A stretch of 64,000 nt of DNA from Pagrus major (taxonomy: Eukaryota > Chordata > Actinopteri > Spariformes > Sparidae), in NCBI RefSeq assembly GCF_040436345.1, contig NC_133221.1, forward strand, positions 6,322,663 to 6,386,662, written 5' to 3'. How positions within the stretch are numbered: the stretch's first letter is position 1; each line of letters opens with the position of its first letter. Of the stretch, positions 22,801 to 37,700 are shown piece after piece. Below the pieces are notes generated by a model. That model worked only from the letters and a program-made list of their open reading frames with translations. It searched no databases and was not told where the DNA came from. Made by a program: the position numbers and the translations under genes.

Positions 22801-24852
22801 ATTGGTTAATTTAACGTACTAAAACACATTGTACTTAATAAATTCAATTTATGTGTGTGAAATATAAAAGAATAAAAATATTAAATAAAGGTAATGCAGT
22901 AAAAGTACAATATTTCCCTCTAAAATGCTGTGGAGTTGTCTAAAGTCACACAAAATGGAAATACTCAAGTAGAAGTACCTCAAAAATGTATTTAAGTACA
23001 GCAGGCTATGAGTACATGTACTGTTAGATAAGATAAATAAACAGTATTTATAATAGTATTATTGTAAACTGTATGACTTCCTGTAAAGCTTCTGAAAGGA
23101 CTGGTTGTTTTTATTATTCTCGACCAGCCCTGTTCTCTGGTAGAGCCTGAAGTCCCAATTAAAGGGATTCCCCAAGAACTTTTCGTGCGGGGGGTTTCCC
23201 GCATGGTCACCGTGCAACTGCTGCTGAGGCTCGACTTCACTGCGCATGTGTAGGACATCAGCAGTCAACGTGACGCGATGAAGTGAAACCTGTGCATATT
23301 TTGTTTGTTTGTTTGTTTGGTCCGAGTCACGCCAGCGGCCGTTCAGATTGTGTTGCCCGCGTATTCCTGCAATTACGGCACAGGTGCCGGCTGCGGCCAA
23401 AAAGTACGAGGAAGTCGATTTCTCGAAAGCTCATTTTCCTCGCTGGAAATTCCCAGTTCCTCATGAATGCTTACATTGAAACGAAAGCCATTCCAGTTTA
23501 CATTTTTATTGGAATATTTACATGATGATACATCTGAACTTTTGCTCATATTCAGGATGTCTACAGCCACAATACAGTAATACAGTTTCAAGTCACAGTG
23601 GATCTATCTGTAAGAGAGAAGTAGAAAGTGGACAGATGGCACAGGACCTGTATAACTTCTTTTCCTAGAAGAAGTAGGCTGTTCTTAAGTAATTTTTTAC
23701 CTGTAAATTTAGTGTATTTTTCATCATTTGCACTGACATTTGTGTCTTTTCTTGTGTTAGCAGGATTGTGGACTGAGGGATGATGGTGGGCTGGGTGAAG
23801 GGGCGGGGAAGTTAAAATGGAAACTTTCCATCCCTTTTTCACTTGAACATAAAAAAATAACCTGAGCTAATGTTTTCCTACTCACACCTCTGTGTTTAAT
23901 TCTTATTTGACCTAATTTTACCATTTTTCAGGATAAAATATGAGATTAAAATCCAATATCAGTGAGTAGACTTCTCATAAAAGTACTGACTGATTAATAA
24001 AAGTATTAAACCACACTGTTGGTGGTGATAATCCACCTTTCATAGGTCAAGTCCCTGTGTATCTCTGTGTTGAATGAGGTAATATTTTCACTTACTGATT
24101 AGATAAGCTGATACTCAAGTAATTGTGGTGCACACCAAACCACATGCAGCCATCTGCTGTCACTGATAATTAGCAGCTCTAGTTCATGCAGTTAGTAGAC
24201 GACACACAATCAAAACACACAACAAAACAAAAAGGGAAAGTTATTGAGTTTTCTGATGTGCATTTGTCTCGATTCTTCCATTTATTGTGACCTCCAATCC
24301 TTACAGTACAATCTTATAAGAGGAATGAGCATTTTTTAGGCATGTAGTCAATAATATTCTCGGGTTAAAAAATCAGTCTAAAGAGGCATAAAATCCACTA
24401 CAACCTTTGTATACTGCACAGTTTGCCGGGCAGCTAGAAAATAAATATGTGCCTTCATCAACAGGCAAAGTAATCATGAGAAAGTGATGCAGGTGACTTT
24501 ACCTGTAGTTACAATAAGTATCATACAGTAAAATTGTTCCATTTCTTGTGGATAAAGACAATTACAGTCTGTGTCCATGAGTGATTTCAATTGTATTGCA
24601 CATTAAATCAGTAAAGTTGAGAAAACTCAATTTCAAGACCAATGTCTTCGCTGTTTTAGTTTAAGTTTAAGTCAAATTCAATCTCTTTAGTTTGCAAATA
24701 AACTAAAACCATAATTTATTTTTTCTAGAAAAACTTGAATCTTTGAGTTTTAAAAAACAAAATATTCTGTACTTATTCCAAAATGTCTTCACAGTGAGCA
24801 GTGAACCTGATTTTCTATGAGAGGAAAAGTAAAATAACCAAACAAAAGATTG
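22801..24852. other. Divergent intergenic region cd40 / formin, no gene seen
   Basis: AT-rich. Contains a piece of an AAGTACC-type dispersed repeat (about 22880-23020) and a GTTT microsatellite at about 23302. No exon could be supported. Confidence 0.5.
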
Positions 24853-25290
24853 AAGGAGAAGTTCAGCTAAAAATGAAAATTCAGTCATGATCTACTGATG
24901 GAGAGTCGGATGAAGTTTCGTAGTCCACAAAACATTTCTGGAGCTTCACAGCAAAACAGTGTTGCAGCGTTCTCCTAAACAACTGAAGTAGATGAGGACT
25001 TGTTTTAAAAAGCTTAATCCAAGTCTCTAGAAGATCCCAAATTAATTTGAAAAGACACTGGTTACGCCCTGGATGCTGCATCAAGCTTGTGCACCCACAA
25101 GCCATTTTATGATGTTTAATGTTTTTTTAAAAAGTTCCCTAATCTACTTCAGCTGTTTAGGAGAAGCTGAAATGCTGTTTCACTGTGAAGCCCCAGAAAT
25201 GTTTTGTGGGAACTTCACCTTCACTTTCCATCAGCTTCAGGATGAGTTGATAATGATTTAATTTTCATTTTTGGGTGAATTCATCCTTTA
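24853..25290. repeat. Foldback MITE-like element, copy 2
   Basis: Begins AAGGAGAAGTTCAGCTAAAA and ends TTTTTGGGTGAATTCATCCT. Interior arms are complementary (AACTGAAGTAGATGAGGACT against CTAATCTACTTCAGCTGTTT). It lies about 480 bases upstream of the formin start codon. Confidence 0.85.
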
Positions 25291-25774
25291 ATAGCAACAC
25301 AAGTTCATTTCAAATCTTAAGAGTTGTATTATGTAGTGAAGTCGCCTTGAAATAAGGAGTTTTCTCAACTTTCCTTGAGTACTGTATTGTATTGTATTAT
25401 TATGGGTGTTGGGGAAAGAGCTTCAGGTTTCTTAGCGCTCTCTACTGGATAAAACTGGCTGTGCAGCAGATAAGGCACATTGTCTTGCAAGTTGACACAT
25501 GTAAACTGACTGGAAATGCAGATAAAAGCCCGTGTGTTGTTGTGGGTGTGGCTGAACAACTCTTGCCTGCCTTACCTGGCTGAAGTGTAACCTGAGCTGC
25601 GTGACGGAAATCACAGCGGTTTAACCCTCAGAGAGAGGAAGATCTTTGTTTAGGTCTTGCATGAGGGGGAAAAAAAACACACAAAAAACAAGACATCTTT
25701 CATGTCGTTGCTGTAAAAGCGGATCAGTTGTGACTGAGCGGTTGCATGGATTATTGTGTGAAACCTAAAAACTT
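25291..25774 (+). promoter_or_regulatory. Presumed promoter / 5' leader of the formin gene
   Basis: The region directly upstream of the first coding exon. An in-frame stop (TAA at 25766-25768) precedes the start. No TATA box or other decisive element was recognised, and a non-coding first exon further upstream cannot be excluded. Confidence 0.3.
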
Positions 25775-28700
25775 ATGATGCCAAGTTTAGGAGCAAAAAA
25801 GAAAGAGGCTCTGCCCAGAATGGACAGACACACTGAGGACTTGCCACAGGTAAGATTTAAGTTGATATCTCTTAGATCAAGCAGCAAGATCTTTAAATAG
25901 CAGGTGCCAATTTTCTATTTCATCATGTGTATGAAAGCTGGAAATGAATGTTTTCTGCAGCTGTCAGCGTCACTACCTTTACTGTACTCAGCTCCTGGGA
26001 AAACAGTCCTCTTGCTTTCATTAACGTCAGTCCTGAGCCTCAAGAGGTTACAGAGGTTTGGTTCAGCATGAGGGACACTCTCAGGCATTCTTACTTCCTC
26101 AATTCAACCTGACTTCCCTGCTGTTAGAAGTTTCCCACACAGGGACCTTTATTTTACACAGAAACCAGACAGACAGTGACTGATTTACGGAAGGCAGCGT
26201 GTTCCTGTAATAGCATGTGTTCGAGCCTGATTGTACTTTACAACATAGTGGTTCCTCTTTATAATTCCAGCGAGCTGATACTGACTAATCTTCGCCCTTT
26301 TATCGGACCATCACACATATCTTAAAGAGCGCCGAGGGAGTGTTCCTGTGAAGTATTTGCTAAAGCTAAAAGGAAGAGCACGAAAGCATTAGAGGAAGTT
26401 ATAAAAGTGGTTATGCAGCTACGAGTTATTCATTAGTTTAAATGAAAGAGCGCTTTAAAGGTTCATTGTGTAGATTTTCAATCAGAAGAAATAGAAACTT
26501 TGCCTAAACAGACTGAATAAACAAACTCTTGTTGTTTTCATGCTTGAATAAACTGAATAAACAAACTGACCTTAAAGGACAACACAGCTTCATGTTGTTT
26601 TACTTTGTTTATATTTGGCGGACCCTGCCACCTTTCAGTGTTTTCCTCTGAGAACAGCTTGTTTTATCAGTTACGGAAAAAATAATTATTTCTGCGTTTG
26701 TGTTATTACCTCACTGATATTGTAAATATTAAAACTCTGAGTTTGACAGAACATAGTGGCCCTTTAAAGGGCTAAATTTAGTCTCTTTACCATGAAGACT
26801 TTGGGAAATATGAACCATAATTGTTCACATACAATATGTTTGGTTCACAGTTGATAAAACCTAACAATTGCCATTATTTCTATTCATTTATTTAATCTTT
26901 ATTATCCAGATTAGACTTTTAGAACAGTTTCTTATTTACTAGAGACGGCTTGCAAGTGTCAGAAGTCACACAAGTACATGTATTAGTAAACTCAGTACAG
27001 TTTATAATTATTTTCTGTTGTTTTTGTGCTTTCAGTTGAGCAACGAGATGCAGCTGAGCATCATGAACATGGTGAAGAACGGAGAGTTGTCCATCGAGGA
27101 CGCTCTCAACCTGGCCAGGAAGGACGAGAAGAAGCTGCTCAAACAGAAGAGTCCGGCTGAAGAGGTATTACTATCATGAATTGAGCTTTCTCAATATTTG
27201 ATCACAAAACTCTCATGCTGACCTGAGTTTGAACACGGCATAGTTTTCTATTTCATTTTGAGGGGAAAGGTGAAGTGTTTGCAGGCTGGGTGATCTCACC
27301 ATGTCCTCTGTGGTAGATAAAACATGATAAAGTGTCCTTTCTGTGTCCACCACTGATGGATTAGTTACATTTGTATGTTTCATCTTTATCATATCAACAT
27401 TTTTTACAATACCTATCATATCTACATGACATGTATATGAGGGGCTGCCAGTTTAGAGACCACTGTTTCACTTCAACTTAGTAAAGTTAGCAGCAGCTCA
27501 GGAGATTATGCAGCCATCTTTGGGTCAACAAAAGCAGGTGATTCAAGCCAAACCATGATCTTTTCCTAACCCCAACTGTGTTTTTGTGCCTAAACCTAAC
27601 CAGAACTCAGCCATTACCTTGTCACAACATGCAATTGTTCAGTGTCAACATATCTGCATGATATGAAAATATGAAACTGGTTTCCAGAAACATACAATAC
27701 CAACTTTTTTCTGGAGAATTGGTTGAAAAATGGGATTAACGTGCAAGAAAATGTGCCTTATTGGTTTCCATCACTGCTCCTCTGACAGAGTTCACTACTG
27801 CCTGGCGACCTCACAGTGACAAGACTCACTGTTCTTGTTTGCTGAATAAACATACAACATGTCATTTAGTGAGTTTTACTTTAAAGAGAGTGGGGAGAGC
27901 CGTCTCCTCCCGCCTCTAGTCTTAACGCTAACCTGAATCCAAAACACACGGACATAAGAGAGGTATCCATCTTCTCGTTTTACACTCACTGTGACGTCCT
28001 TTATTGCTGTGTAAATGATCTGCTTGAAAAAAAAGCGGCATGAAACCTGTCTTGTAAACTTAAAACTTCTTCCTCGTGTGTGTGTGTGCTGCTTAATAAG
28101 TTGCTCAGCCTGCTGGATCGGTCTTAAAATAAATCTGCCACTGACCACTTACCTTTGATAAGTGGTGGAATGTAACTAAGAACATTTACTCGAATAGTTT
28201 CATGTAGTTCGACTTGACTCGAGTCTTTTCTTTTCCTGATACTCTCTACTTCTACTTCTATTGTACTCATCTGACAGCTTTAAGTAACTAGTCACTTTAC
28301 ATATTCAGATTTATAAGCTATGATGTTTTGTTCTAAATTAAACGACCTAATAATACAAACAAGTACGGCTGAAACCATTAGTTGATTCATCGATTGACTG
28401 ATGTGAAGCAATTAATCATTCTAACCTCTCAAATGTGAAAAATCGCTGCACAAAAGTACATTTTCTTACTTACTTTTACTTCAGCATCACTTTCAGTGCA
28501 GGACTTTAACTTGTACATGAGTATTTTTACAGTGTCATAAGTAGTTTTACTAAAGAAAAGTATCTGAATACTGCACCTTATTCCTTAACAATACATTATT
28601 CGTCACCTTAGCAGGAAACAATTAGAGGACAAAAGAAACTATTCCTCGCATTACTAAAAGGTGCTTTCCCACAACGTCTGACGATTGTCTTTTTTTGGGT

Positions 28701-31700
28701 GTTGTTGCAGGAACAGCAGCGCTCGCAGTACAACTTCAGTGTTCACAAGCACAGCCACTACAGGTGGCAGAAGCGGGTTCTTCAGGTGAGTTGAGAAAAC
28801 AAGAAACAAGACCAACAGCTTGCGGAGACAGCAGCTCTGTGATTTTCATGCGAATACGGTAATGATAACATGATGTTGAGCAGGTTTGATGGTTACCATG
28901 TTTAACACACTACTCTTTAGGGTGTTGCACAAATTTAAATTTGAACCTGATAAGATGCTATACATATGAAACAATAATTTAAAACCAAAGTGACTACAAG
29001 TCATCCTGAGGAGGACATGAATGTTGAAATTAACAAACATTATCAAAAGAATGTGAAGAAATAAAACATCTGTGCACTGTTTTCCAGAGATATCTACCGA
29101 AGTTAGCATGCTAAACAGCTAGCCCTAGCCCGTTCTGGTCCAAAGCTCCTGTGCCAGCGTTATAAACAACAAGACTTCCCCGGTGCTCCGAGCTCCCAGT
29201 CCAAACCGCTAGCTGCACGGCTAACCAAGCTAACTAGCTGATTGCAGCTAAAGTTAGCAGCAGTTAGTGGTGTGATATGGAGCCTCCTATTTGTTTTTAG
29301 TATGAACTTCAAAGGTGGCTAATTATTATGTAATGCACCTTTAAGATAATATTTTAAGAGCAAAAGTCAGGACCGACAAAATCACAGGAATCATCCGCCA
29401 TTAAATCTGTCTGTCAAAACATTTTTCCCACCGTGTTGTTTAAACAGTAGATGTGTGCTAATACTAATTAAATATCTTCTCATTGTGACGACCCAGATCG
29501 ATTTCAAGACCAAAATGCTGTGCAACATCGAGAAAGGCATCATCAAGCAACAGTTTCCCTTCTCCAAAGTCAAGAGTTGTGACGATGGCACGGGTTCAAG
29601 GTTCACCATTTCCTTCAAAGGACATAATGACTATGAGTTGGAGGCCACTTCACTGGAGGACAAACACAAGGTGAATTTATTTTCCTGAGCATCTAAAACT
29701 GCAGCAGATGGAAAACACATCTTAAATATATTCATGCTCACTGAGACTCTGTCGGGTCGGTCGTTTACATTCAAATAATTTATGCTGAGACGATGAAAGA
29801 TGTAATTCTTGTTTTCCTTTGTGGCCACTTGTTCTTGATGCTTGTACAGGGACGTTTTTCATGCTGACGACTCTTTCTGTTTCGTGCAGATCATTCAGCT
29901 CGTGAATCAGATCATTTACGGGAACATATACAGCGATCCTGGAGAGGGTAATGCAGAAACACTTCAGCAGCCTCAAGCATCACAGAGCCTTCGGGAAGGC
30001 GTCTTGTTGCTCCACCGAGGCGGCCTGGCATCGTTCAGATGGGTGAAGTACGGATGCATCCTTGTTATTGTAAAGCTGCTAAAGCTGTTAGTGATGAGAA
30101 ATTATTTGTGGCAACTCAATCGCCAGAATAGATGCTAGCAGTGTACATTTCTGCAGCCATCGGACATGTTGAAACTTTACATTTCTTTGTGTTTCTTTTT
30201 GTGACAACGCTGTGCTGATGCTCTGGTTAGGTTCAGGCACAAAAACCACTTGGTAAGGTTCAGGAAAACATCATGTTTTTGCTTAAAATACCTGATCCGT
30301 CGCCACAAACTTGGCTGGAGATGTCCCGACTTCTCGTCAAAAATCTTCTGTTTGAGTCGCCACAATAACGAGGTCTGCGTAAAAATATCCAGAACATCTG
30401 GCGATATTTTAAAATTGACTCCCATAGTAATCAACTCTGACAATTTCAGGTCCTTCTGTAGATTATTACCTGTAGCTCAGGTCCTGTTGTTGTGGCTCAC
30501 AACGATCCTTCTCTATTCTCGTCCCAGATATGAGGTCCAGCTCCACCCAGGCCAGCTAACACTGGTCCCCTTCAGGCAACGAGGCCCCGCTGACGGTGAG
30601 GCGCCATCCTTGGTGCCCGTGTCCACCGTGATTCACCTCTCAGACGGTGACACCAGAGTGCAGAAACCTCCCAACCTCGACACGTTCACTCTGATCACCC
30701 ACAAAAATGAGTACCAGTGAGTGAGGATGATTAAGATGTGGCAATAATCACAACAACAAGCGGTTAATTAATTCTCTCTGTCACATCAGCTGTGTTTCTT
30801 CTCAGATTTATCTAAGTGTTTAATTTCAGTCACTTGTCTCAGCTGATGAGGGGAAATTAAGTTTATCTGATTTATTGCAGGTTCCGGGTGCCTCTCCCCG
30901 AGCAAACAACCGCCCCCGAGTCTGTCCAGAAGGAGCGAGACGCTTGGGTCCAGGCCATCGACAGACTGTGTTCGGACTGGAAGAGGAAGTCCATGGGTGA
31001 ACACATGTTTGTGGAAACGATGGGTCTACAGAACATAAGCATAGCCGAAGAGTCAGAGGACACGGACTCGGATCCGGAGCCGAGTGGTGGAGATACGAGT
31101 CACAGTTATCCTCCAGCTGATTATGAAAACGCCAACCCTGCTTCAAGTGCTGGAGATAAATTATCAGCTGGTGACGCGGGTCAAACTCCCTCGAAGCCCG
31201 TCCCTAAACCTCGCACCTCTGTGAGGACTTCTGATATTCTGCCTCTCGTCCCACCATCACCCTCTCCTTCACCCGCTTCCCCTCAACCCTCACCTCCTCA
31301 CACCGCCCTCACACCCCCCTCCACAGTCCCAGAGCCTCTGTATCAGAGCCCATCCTCTATAAGAGTGCCTCCACCTCCACCCCCGGCCCCTCCGCCCGCC
31401 CCACCTTTACCCTTCGGAATGAAGACACTTTCAAAAAAAGCACGCACCAAAGCTTTCCACTGGGATGTAGTCGGCTCAGAGAAGGTGAGACTTTCATTCA
31501 TCAGAAGACACTGAATTAACATTTGATTACAGTATAAAGCTAAGAGAAGGGTCTCATCAGTGTGAATTAGTCATATTTAAATGAGCCAACACAGAAAAGT
31601 TAGTTTCAGCCTGGTTTCACTTCATTATTCCTCATTGCATCATTGCTGAGAATGATTCTTTGTTGTGTCTGTCAGTTATTGCTTCCCCGGTGTTGCTCTT

Positions 31701-34700
31701 TGGTAATGTTAACATTGATTTCCTCATGAAACGGAGTTGTCTCACTGCTGAATTAATTTGTGTCTTGGCAGATTGCAAAATCATTTTGGATACAACAAGG
31801 AAGCGCCAGGAGGATTGAAATCGACACGTCCCGCTTATATGAGCAATTTGCCGTTAAAGATCTGGGGACGCTGGGCGCGCCTGAGCCGAGTAATACCCAG
31901 CATATTATGCTCAACCAGAAGATTGCACACAACTTCAGTGAGTAGCTCGACAATAGATGTGCTCCTGAGCGCCGAGGTGAGGTTGCTTATAAATATTGTC
32001 CCCCGCAGCAGATCATTTTCAGCGTTTTTATAACGGAAATTGGATTTTCTCGGCAAAATAATAAGTCTAATTTCCGTGTGGTAATGAAAAAGCAGTCTTC
32101 TGGATGAACTCGAATAACAGGAGCTCATTCCTCCTGTGAATTGGGAAGCTGTGGTGTGAGGTAAAACCCCCTCCAGCAGAGGGAAGCACCACACAAAAAG
32201 ATCTCCACGAGAGGCAGTGTTAATGTCAGGCTCTTTAATTTTCATAAATTAGACTTTAAAAGGCCAATTAAAGGAAGGCTGACCTGAAGACTCTGATAGG
32301 GAGGGCCTATAAATGCTGCCACTTTGCTCTTTTTAGACGATGGCAGAGGCTGTAATGATGCCACAGCAGCTGTAAAGCAGACAGATGGATGATCCCGCTC
32401 TGTGTCTGCAGGGGGCAGTGTGTCACCAGTCCTGCAGAGCCCATAACTGCCCAAACAATCCACAGAGCTATTGTGAAGTGGAACATATTCTACATCTCAT
32501 CTAATGGCTTTTCACTTTTGATTAACTGAGCGTACGTGGTTTGTATATTTCAAGACCCCGAGCCAGGGGAGAACATTTCAAGAAGCTTCCTTCCTCGCAA
32601 GCTCCTCCACCGTGAGGCGATACAGATGTGGCGGTGGTGGTGGTGGCGGCGGCGGTGGCGGCCTGCTAAATGGAATCAGTGTAGGCGTGCGGACTGGCAA
32701 CATAATTAGAGTTCACATGGTCATGAAATATGGATAGCAGATCTGAGGGACAGCGACAGCGATTTCCCGTCTCGATACAGAATACCTCAGCAGCCGGAGT
32801 CTCTGCTCCTCCCCTGACCTGGAAACTTTGGTTGTGTCAGGAGCAGCAGCTGAGTGATGACAGCCTGCAGGCAACCCGAGGCCAGGCATCTCTCTGCTGC
32901 AAGCTTTGGAAAAATGTAGACATTTGAAGAACAAGGGGAACTCTCTGTCATGCTGTGTCTCTTACTCTGGTCATATTAACACTGACACAGAGAGCAGTGG
33001 TGGAGGAAAGATTCAGATCCTTAACTTGGTGGAGATGCAGGATCAGACTTTTTTTGCAAAGTATGCAAACACAAAGATAATTTGTCCTGGCATTTGCCTC
33101 AACATAGAAATTTAAGAATAAAACCATTGAAATACAGAATAAAATGATATCATGCATTACAAGTTTGAGATGGGATCTGAATGGACGGTGCTATGGAGAA
33201 AGACGTGACGAGAACACTGGATGACATGTGCAACCGATGATTCAATCCAACAACAGTGGAGGTGGAAGCTAATGTACAATGTTAGTTCCAGTTAGATTTG
33301 TCAAAGTGACACGTGCAAGGATTAGATGAGGGCTGTACCATACTCTCATATAAAAAAAAACTCCATTACGAAAACAGAAAATTTCACCTAAAGTGGATAC
33401 AGACAACATTTCAACTTCCTTCCCTCCGAGTGTTTCCCTGTAGTGTTACTGTTGGCACTGCTGTCACAAAGACAGCGTTAGCAGCCTGGCTACGGTCCAG
33501 AGCAAAAAAAAAAAGTTTGAAGTAGAAACTGTGATATCAGTGCTATTAAAAGGCAGAGTAAAAACACCTGGTTGTATTAATAAGTAGGCAGGTTTTGGTA
33601 CTGATCCAGGAGGAGGAATATCAGTGTTAAATCCTGGTGGTCAGGGGGAAACGCATATCGACGAGGGAACAGACTTTGAAACAATGCCGGTGCTCTCCAT
33701 CGAGTGAACGCCCGTCTTGTTTTACCTCGGTTTCTATCACTCTCCCTTCCTCACTTTCTTTTGCAGTGTAGAGTTACATGGGGATGGTGACCGGGGAAAA
33801 CAACACCTCTTCCTGTTTTGGATGCGCGATGGCAGAAGCGCTAAATCCAGCCCGGTTTGTGAAAGTGAGGTTTACAGGGAACCAATCTGTACGTGCACTG
33901 TGTTATTTTTCTACCATTATTACACTGTGCTGTCTTTTGCCAGTTTAAGTGAAAGTATATAAGTAAGTGTTATCAGCAAAATGTGCTTTAACTATGCACA
34001 TACTTCATTATCCAGAGAAAAGTCACCTGTGAGTGTTATACTATTAGATAATCATGTTTATTAGATCATTATTACTGATGCATTCATGTGTTTCATGAAT
34101 GTATCCGGTCAAGGTGAAGCTGATTTGAACTGTTATTGGGTCGTTTAGTGCGGCGGTTTTCAGAAAGAGGTCCAGGGTAAAAAACAATATGGTAACACTT
34201 TATAATAATCATTAATCAATGGTAAATGTCAGTCGCAACTTTACAATAAAAAATAGCTTACTAAATGGCTTTTTATTGGCTTGCATTATTTGTTAACAGT
34301 GAAATAATAATTAACTAAAGTTTGTGCATCCAGCCTATTGTCTGGTTTAGTGTTTACATTCACTATATTTTATAATCTCTTATGTTTTGTATGTAAAACC
34401 TAATGACCTTGTAGCTAAACTGTCAGAGGACATTAGGAGAGTAAAAACATTTTCCTCTAAGTGTAGTGTAGCCGACGTTAAATGCTAATACCCAAGAAAA
34501 GTACCTACATTTTGGACTTTAGTAAATGGACTAGTTATATTAAATCACTGCACTTGTGTTGAAGATATTGACCCAGAATTGTGACCCACACTATAAACAA
34601 AAGACAATAATTATTTGAGGTGTTTCCTTTGCTTAGAAAACACAAGAAGTCTTCCAGGATTCAGCCTCTCTCTGAAGCCATGTATGAATAAATGTTGTTA

Positions 34701-37700
34701 AATGCTGTTAATAGGTCTTCTCTCCCTCTTGGCATCCCCCCCACGCGATCACACTCCCTCACACACACACACACACCCTCCCTGCGCTTGTTTGCATGTT
34801 TATCACCACAAACCTGCCTAAATTTGTGCTGTTTATTCAGCTCATATCTCACACGTTGCCACACTATTTATTCATCTGATCCCATTACACCGGGAGCCAG
34901 TGTGCAAGAGAAATCTAGCATTGTTTTGACAACGACTCAGCAGACAGTCAGACTACACCTCCATCAGATAACATGTGATGCACGTGTGTAATCAATAATT
35001 AACACATAAGCTAAGAACTGTTGATTAGGGGACTCTGACTGTATCCGCCGCGGCTTTTAAAGACATTATGTTGTTTAGCTGTTACACGCTGAGGCAGATG
35101 GAGTTGGACAACTTGAGCAGGTGGTTGTGTTACTGCTGTGCTGCGGTTTTCAGTGGTTTCCTCTGGTAATCAACATGATCATTGTGGGCACGCAGGAACA
35201 TCAGCTGCGTCAACAAGTGCACGGGACAATGCGGTAATGATCCGTGCACTTATTTATAGCGTTATACGTAAGTGCTCTACAAGAATCCGAGAGACCTTTG
35301 CAACAGGATTGTAGCTCATATTGATTTTTCTGATTGCATTCTTTAAAAAGAAATACCAACAGAGCAGATGAAAGACAGATAGAAAAACCTGTGTGTGTCT
35401 GTGTGTGTGTGTGTGTGTGCTGTGACTCTGTAATAGCCATAACCGGCTCCTCTCTGCACGCCACCACGCATTTAAATCAGTTAAAGTTTTAATAGAGTCT
35501 GATCAAATGAAATGTCTTTACACAGACGTGCTCCTGCAATATGTCTGAGTCTTTGATGAGATCAGTGGTGACACAAGTATTCAGATCCTTTAATTAAGTG
35601 TAGAATACTTAAAAAAAAATCCTGCACACAAAAGCCGACTTGAGTAAAAGTACAGAAGATACTTAAAACTTCATGAGTAAAAGTATTTTTTCTTTAGATA
35701 AATGCTCCCTGTGACTGATATGTTTAAAGTAATGAGATGGTCGACACTGATTCATCAGTGCATTTGCAGCATTTAACTGTTGCAGCTGGTCAAGGTGGAG
35801 CCAAGTACTGCTACAGCTGAAGGGGCTCTAAGTTTAAATGCATTAATCACTTTTTTATTGACCATATGTGAGTAGATTAGAACGTGAAATTAAAAATGAG
35901 GCCTTCCCCGTCTCTCTCTATTGCCTGAGGACGATATGTTTAAGTCGTTTAATGCTGCTGGACTGTGCATTTCTTTGTGAAAGACTCGCTTACATCAGTT
36001 TAGAAACGAGTTCCACCTTCGCCTGTGTGTCATTTGTATCTTTTAATCAGACATATTCTGGATTAGAAGTGGTGTGCATGGTGTACAGCAGTCATTACAA
36101 CAGTTTGTATATCCAGTGTTGAATGTTGTCGAGACTACCGCCACCTGCTGGTATGGAGAGTTATGTCCTCTGACAGAGGTGCAGAAAATATGAGCTCGTT
36201 GGCCGTTGGCTGTAGTCTTTGCGATGTGTTCGAGTGCAGCTTTTTTTGCCAAGAAACAGGCAGCGTGAGGTGATGCAACTTGCTCTTTGATGTTGGTTTG
36301 GTGTGTCTGGGCCCCCCCAAGAAATGATTAATGATGCAGGAAAGAAGAAATAACAGCTCAGTTCAGCTGCCAGATTTGTTCATTTTTGGGAATGTTTGCT
36401 GTTTTTGTGAAATGTTGGATAAACAACTATTTACAGTAACTGTAGCCGCGTTTGCACGGTAGGAACTTTCCCCAGAGAGCAGGAACCTTCGGAGGAACTC
36501 GGTGTCAAATTAAGTTCAGGGGGAAAAATTTTCTACCCCCCAGAAAGGAAGAACTTTTCAAAAGTACGGGAACTTTGGGGGTGGGGGCTTGCAGCGCTGA
36601 ACCATTTAATCGCTGTCGTATAGTAAAGCGCAAAAATGCTTTTTCATACATCAGTGGGCTTTGTGTCTTTTTTTTGGTGTCTGGTGGAAACACACACAAC
36701 TAGTTTGTTGGAAAAAATTGCACTGGGACTAAAGGTTCTGGGTAGTTCGGGTGGGAATGCGGACCTCTGAAACATGACAAGGAACCAGACAAGCTTTTTT
36801 GTGTTGGGTCTGAAGTTGGATTTGTTTCATAAAATGTCCTTTAATTGTAGTGGATTAAAAAAAAAAAGACATTATGTTCCCTCTAAAATGTGGTGGCTCT
36901 GAAGCACTGTGCAGCATAAACATTCAAGTACCTTAAAAGTGCACTGAAGCACAGTACTTGAGTAAATCTTTCCCCCACTCGGTGAGAGCCGCTGTGGTTT
37001 TGTACGATCACAGTGCATTTCTGTTGAGACTGTGTGTCCGACTAATACGGTGCTTTATTGAGAGCCTGTGTGCACGCTGCCTATTTAATGTCTGGAAATG
37101 TCGCACTGCTAATTAAAAGTACACCTGTGGCTTCCTGCACCCAGTGGGATGCACTCTCCACCTCTATACTCTAATTTGCCTGGGCAATGCACAGTTTGTC
37201 TGAGTGCAAATCAACAAAGGGCTTGACTTGCACTTGTGTGTTTTTTTTTTTACGACCAGGAGCCGTAACCCCTCTCTCTCCCGAGGACGCTAGTAGCGCT
37301 TCGGCATTATTCGGATGTTTGATGTTGTGATTCCTCATTTTGAAGATGTGATACGACAGCCTCTGTTGGTCCTGACGGGGGAATTACTGTCTCAGGTCTT
37401 TAATGTCAAGGATTTAGAGACGTGTTGATTACGGCTATGCTTCTCCTTTTCCTTTCACCTGATTATTTTATTCACTTTGTCATGAGCAGATTTTCAATCA
37501 GTTTGATGATTTGGATTAGAACATCTTAATCCTTATTTTGGAAGTCAGCCTTTAGGGACAGTTAAAGGAGAAATATACTTATCAGCTTTGTTGCTGAGAG
37601 TTAGATGAGAAGATCGATACCACTCTCATATCAGTCTGTTCAGTTTGAAGCTTCAGTCAGCAGCCAGTTATCTTAGCTTAGCATAGAGAGAGGCAAAAGC

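Larger units (their letters stand above)
28711..30970 (+). other. Exons coding the two PH-like domains
   Basis: Exons 3-5 give the first domain (starts NFSVHKHSHYRWQKRVLQID, strands through KMLCNIEKG and GSRFTISFKG, ends with helix SLEDKHKIIQLVNQIIYG). Exons 5-7 give the second (starts LREGVLLLHRGG, ends with a helix holding the conserved Trp of PH domains, DAWVQAIDRL). The fold assignment is by pattern only. The second domain is the more canonical PH. The first could also be a PTB/FERM-like fold. Confidence 0.65.

Noticed and set aside
32242..32463. Minus-strand open frame in formin intron 8
   Set aside because: No splice sites or codon bias. It lies within ordinary intron sequence.
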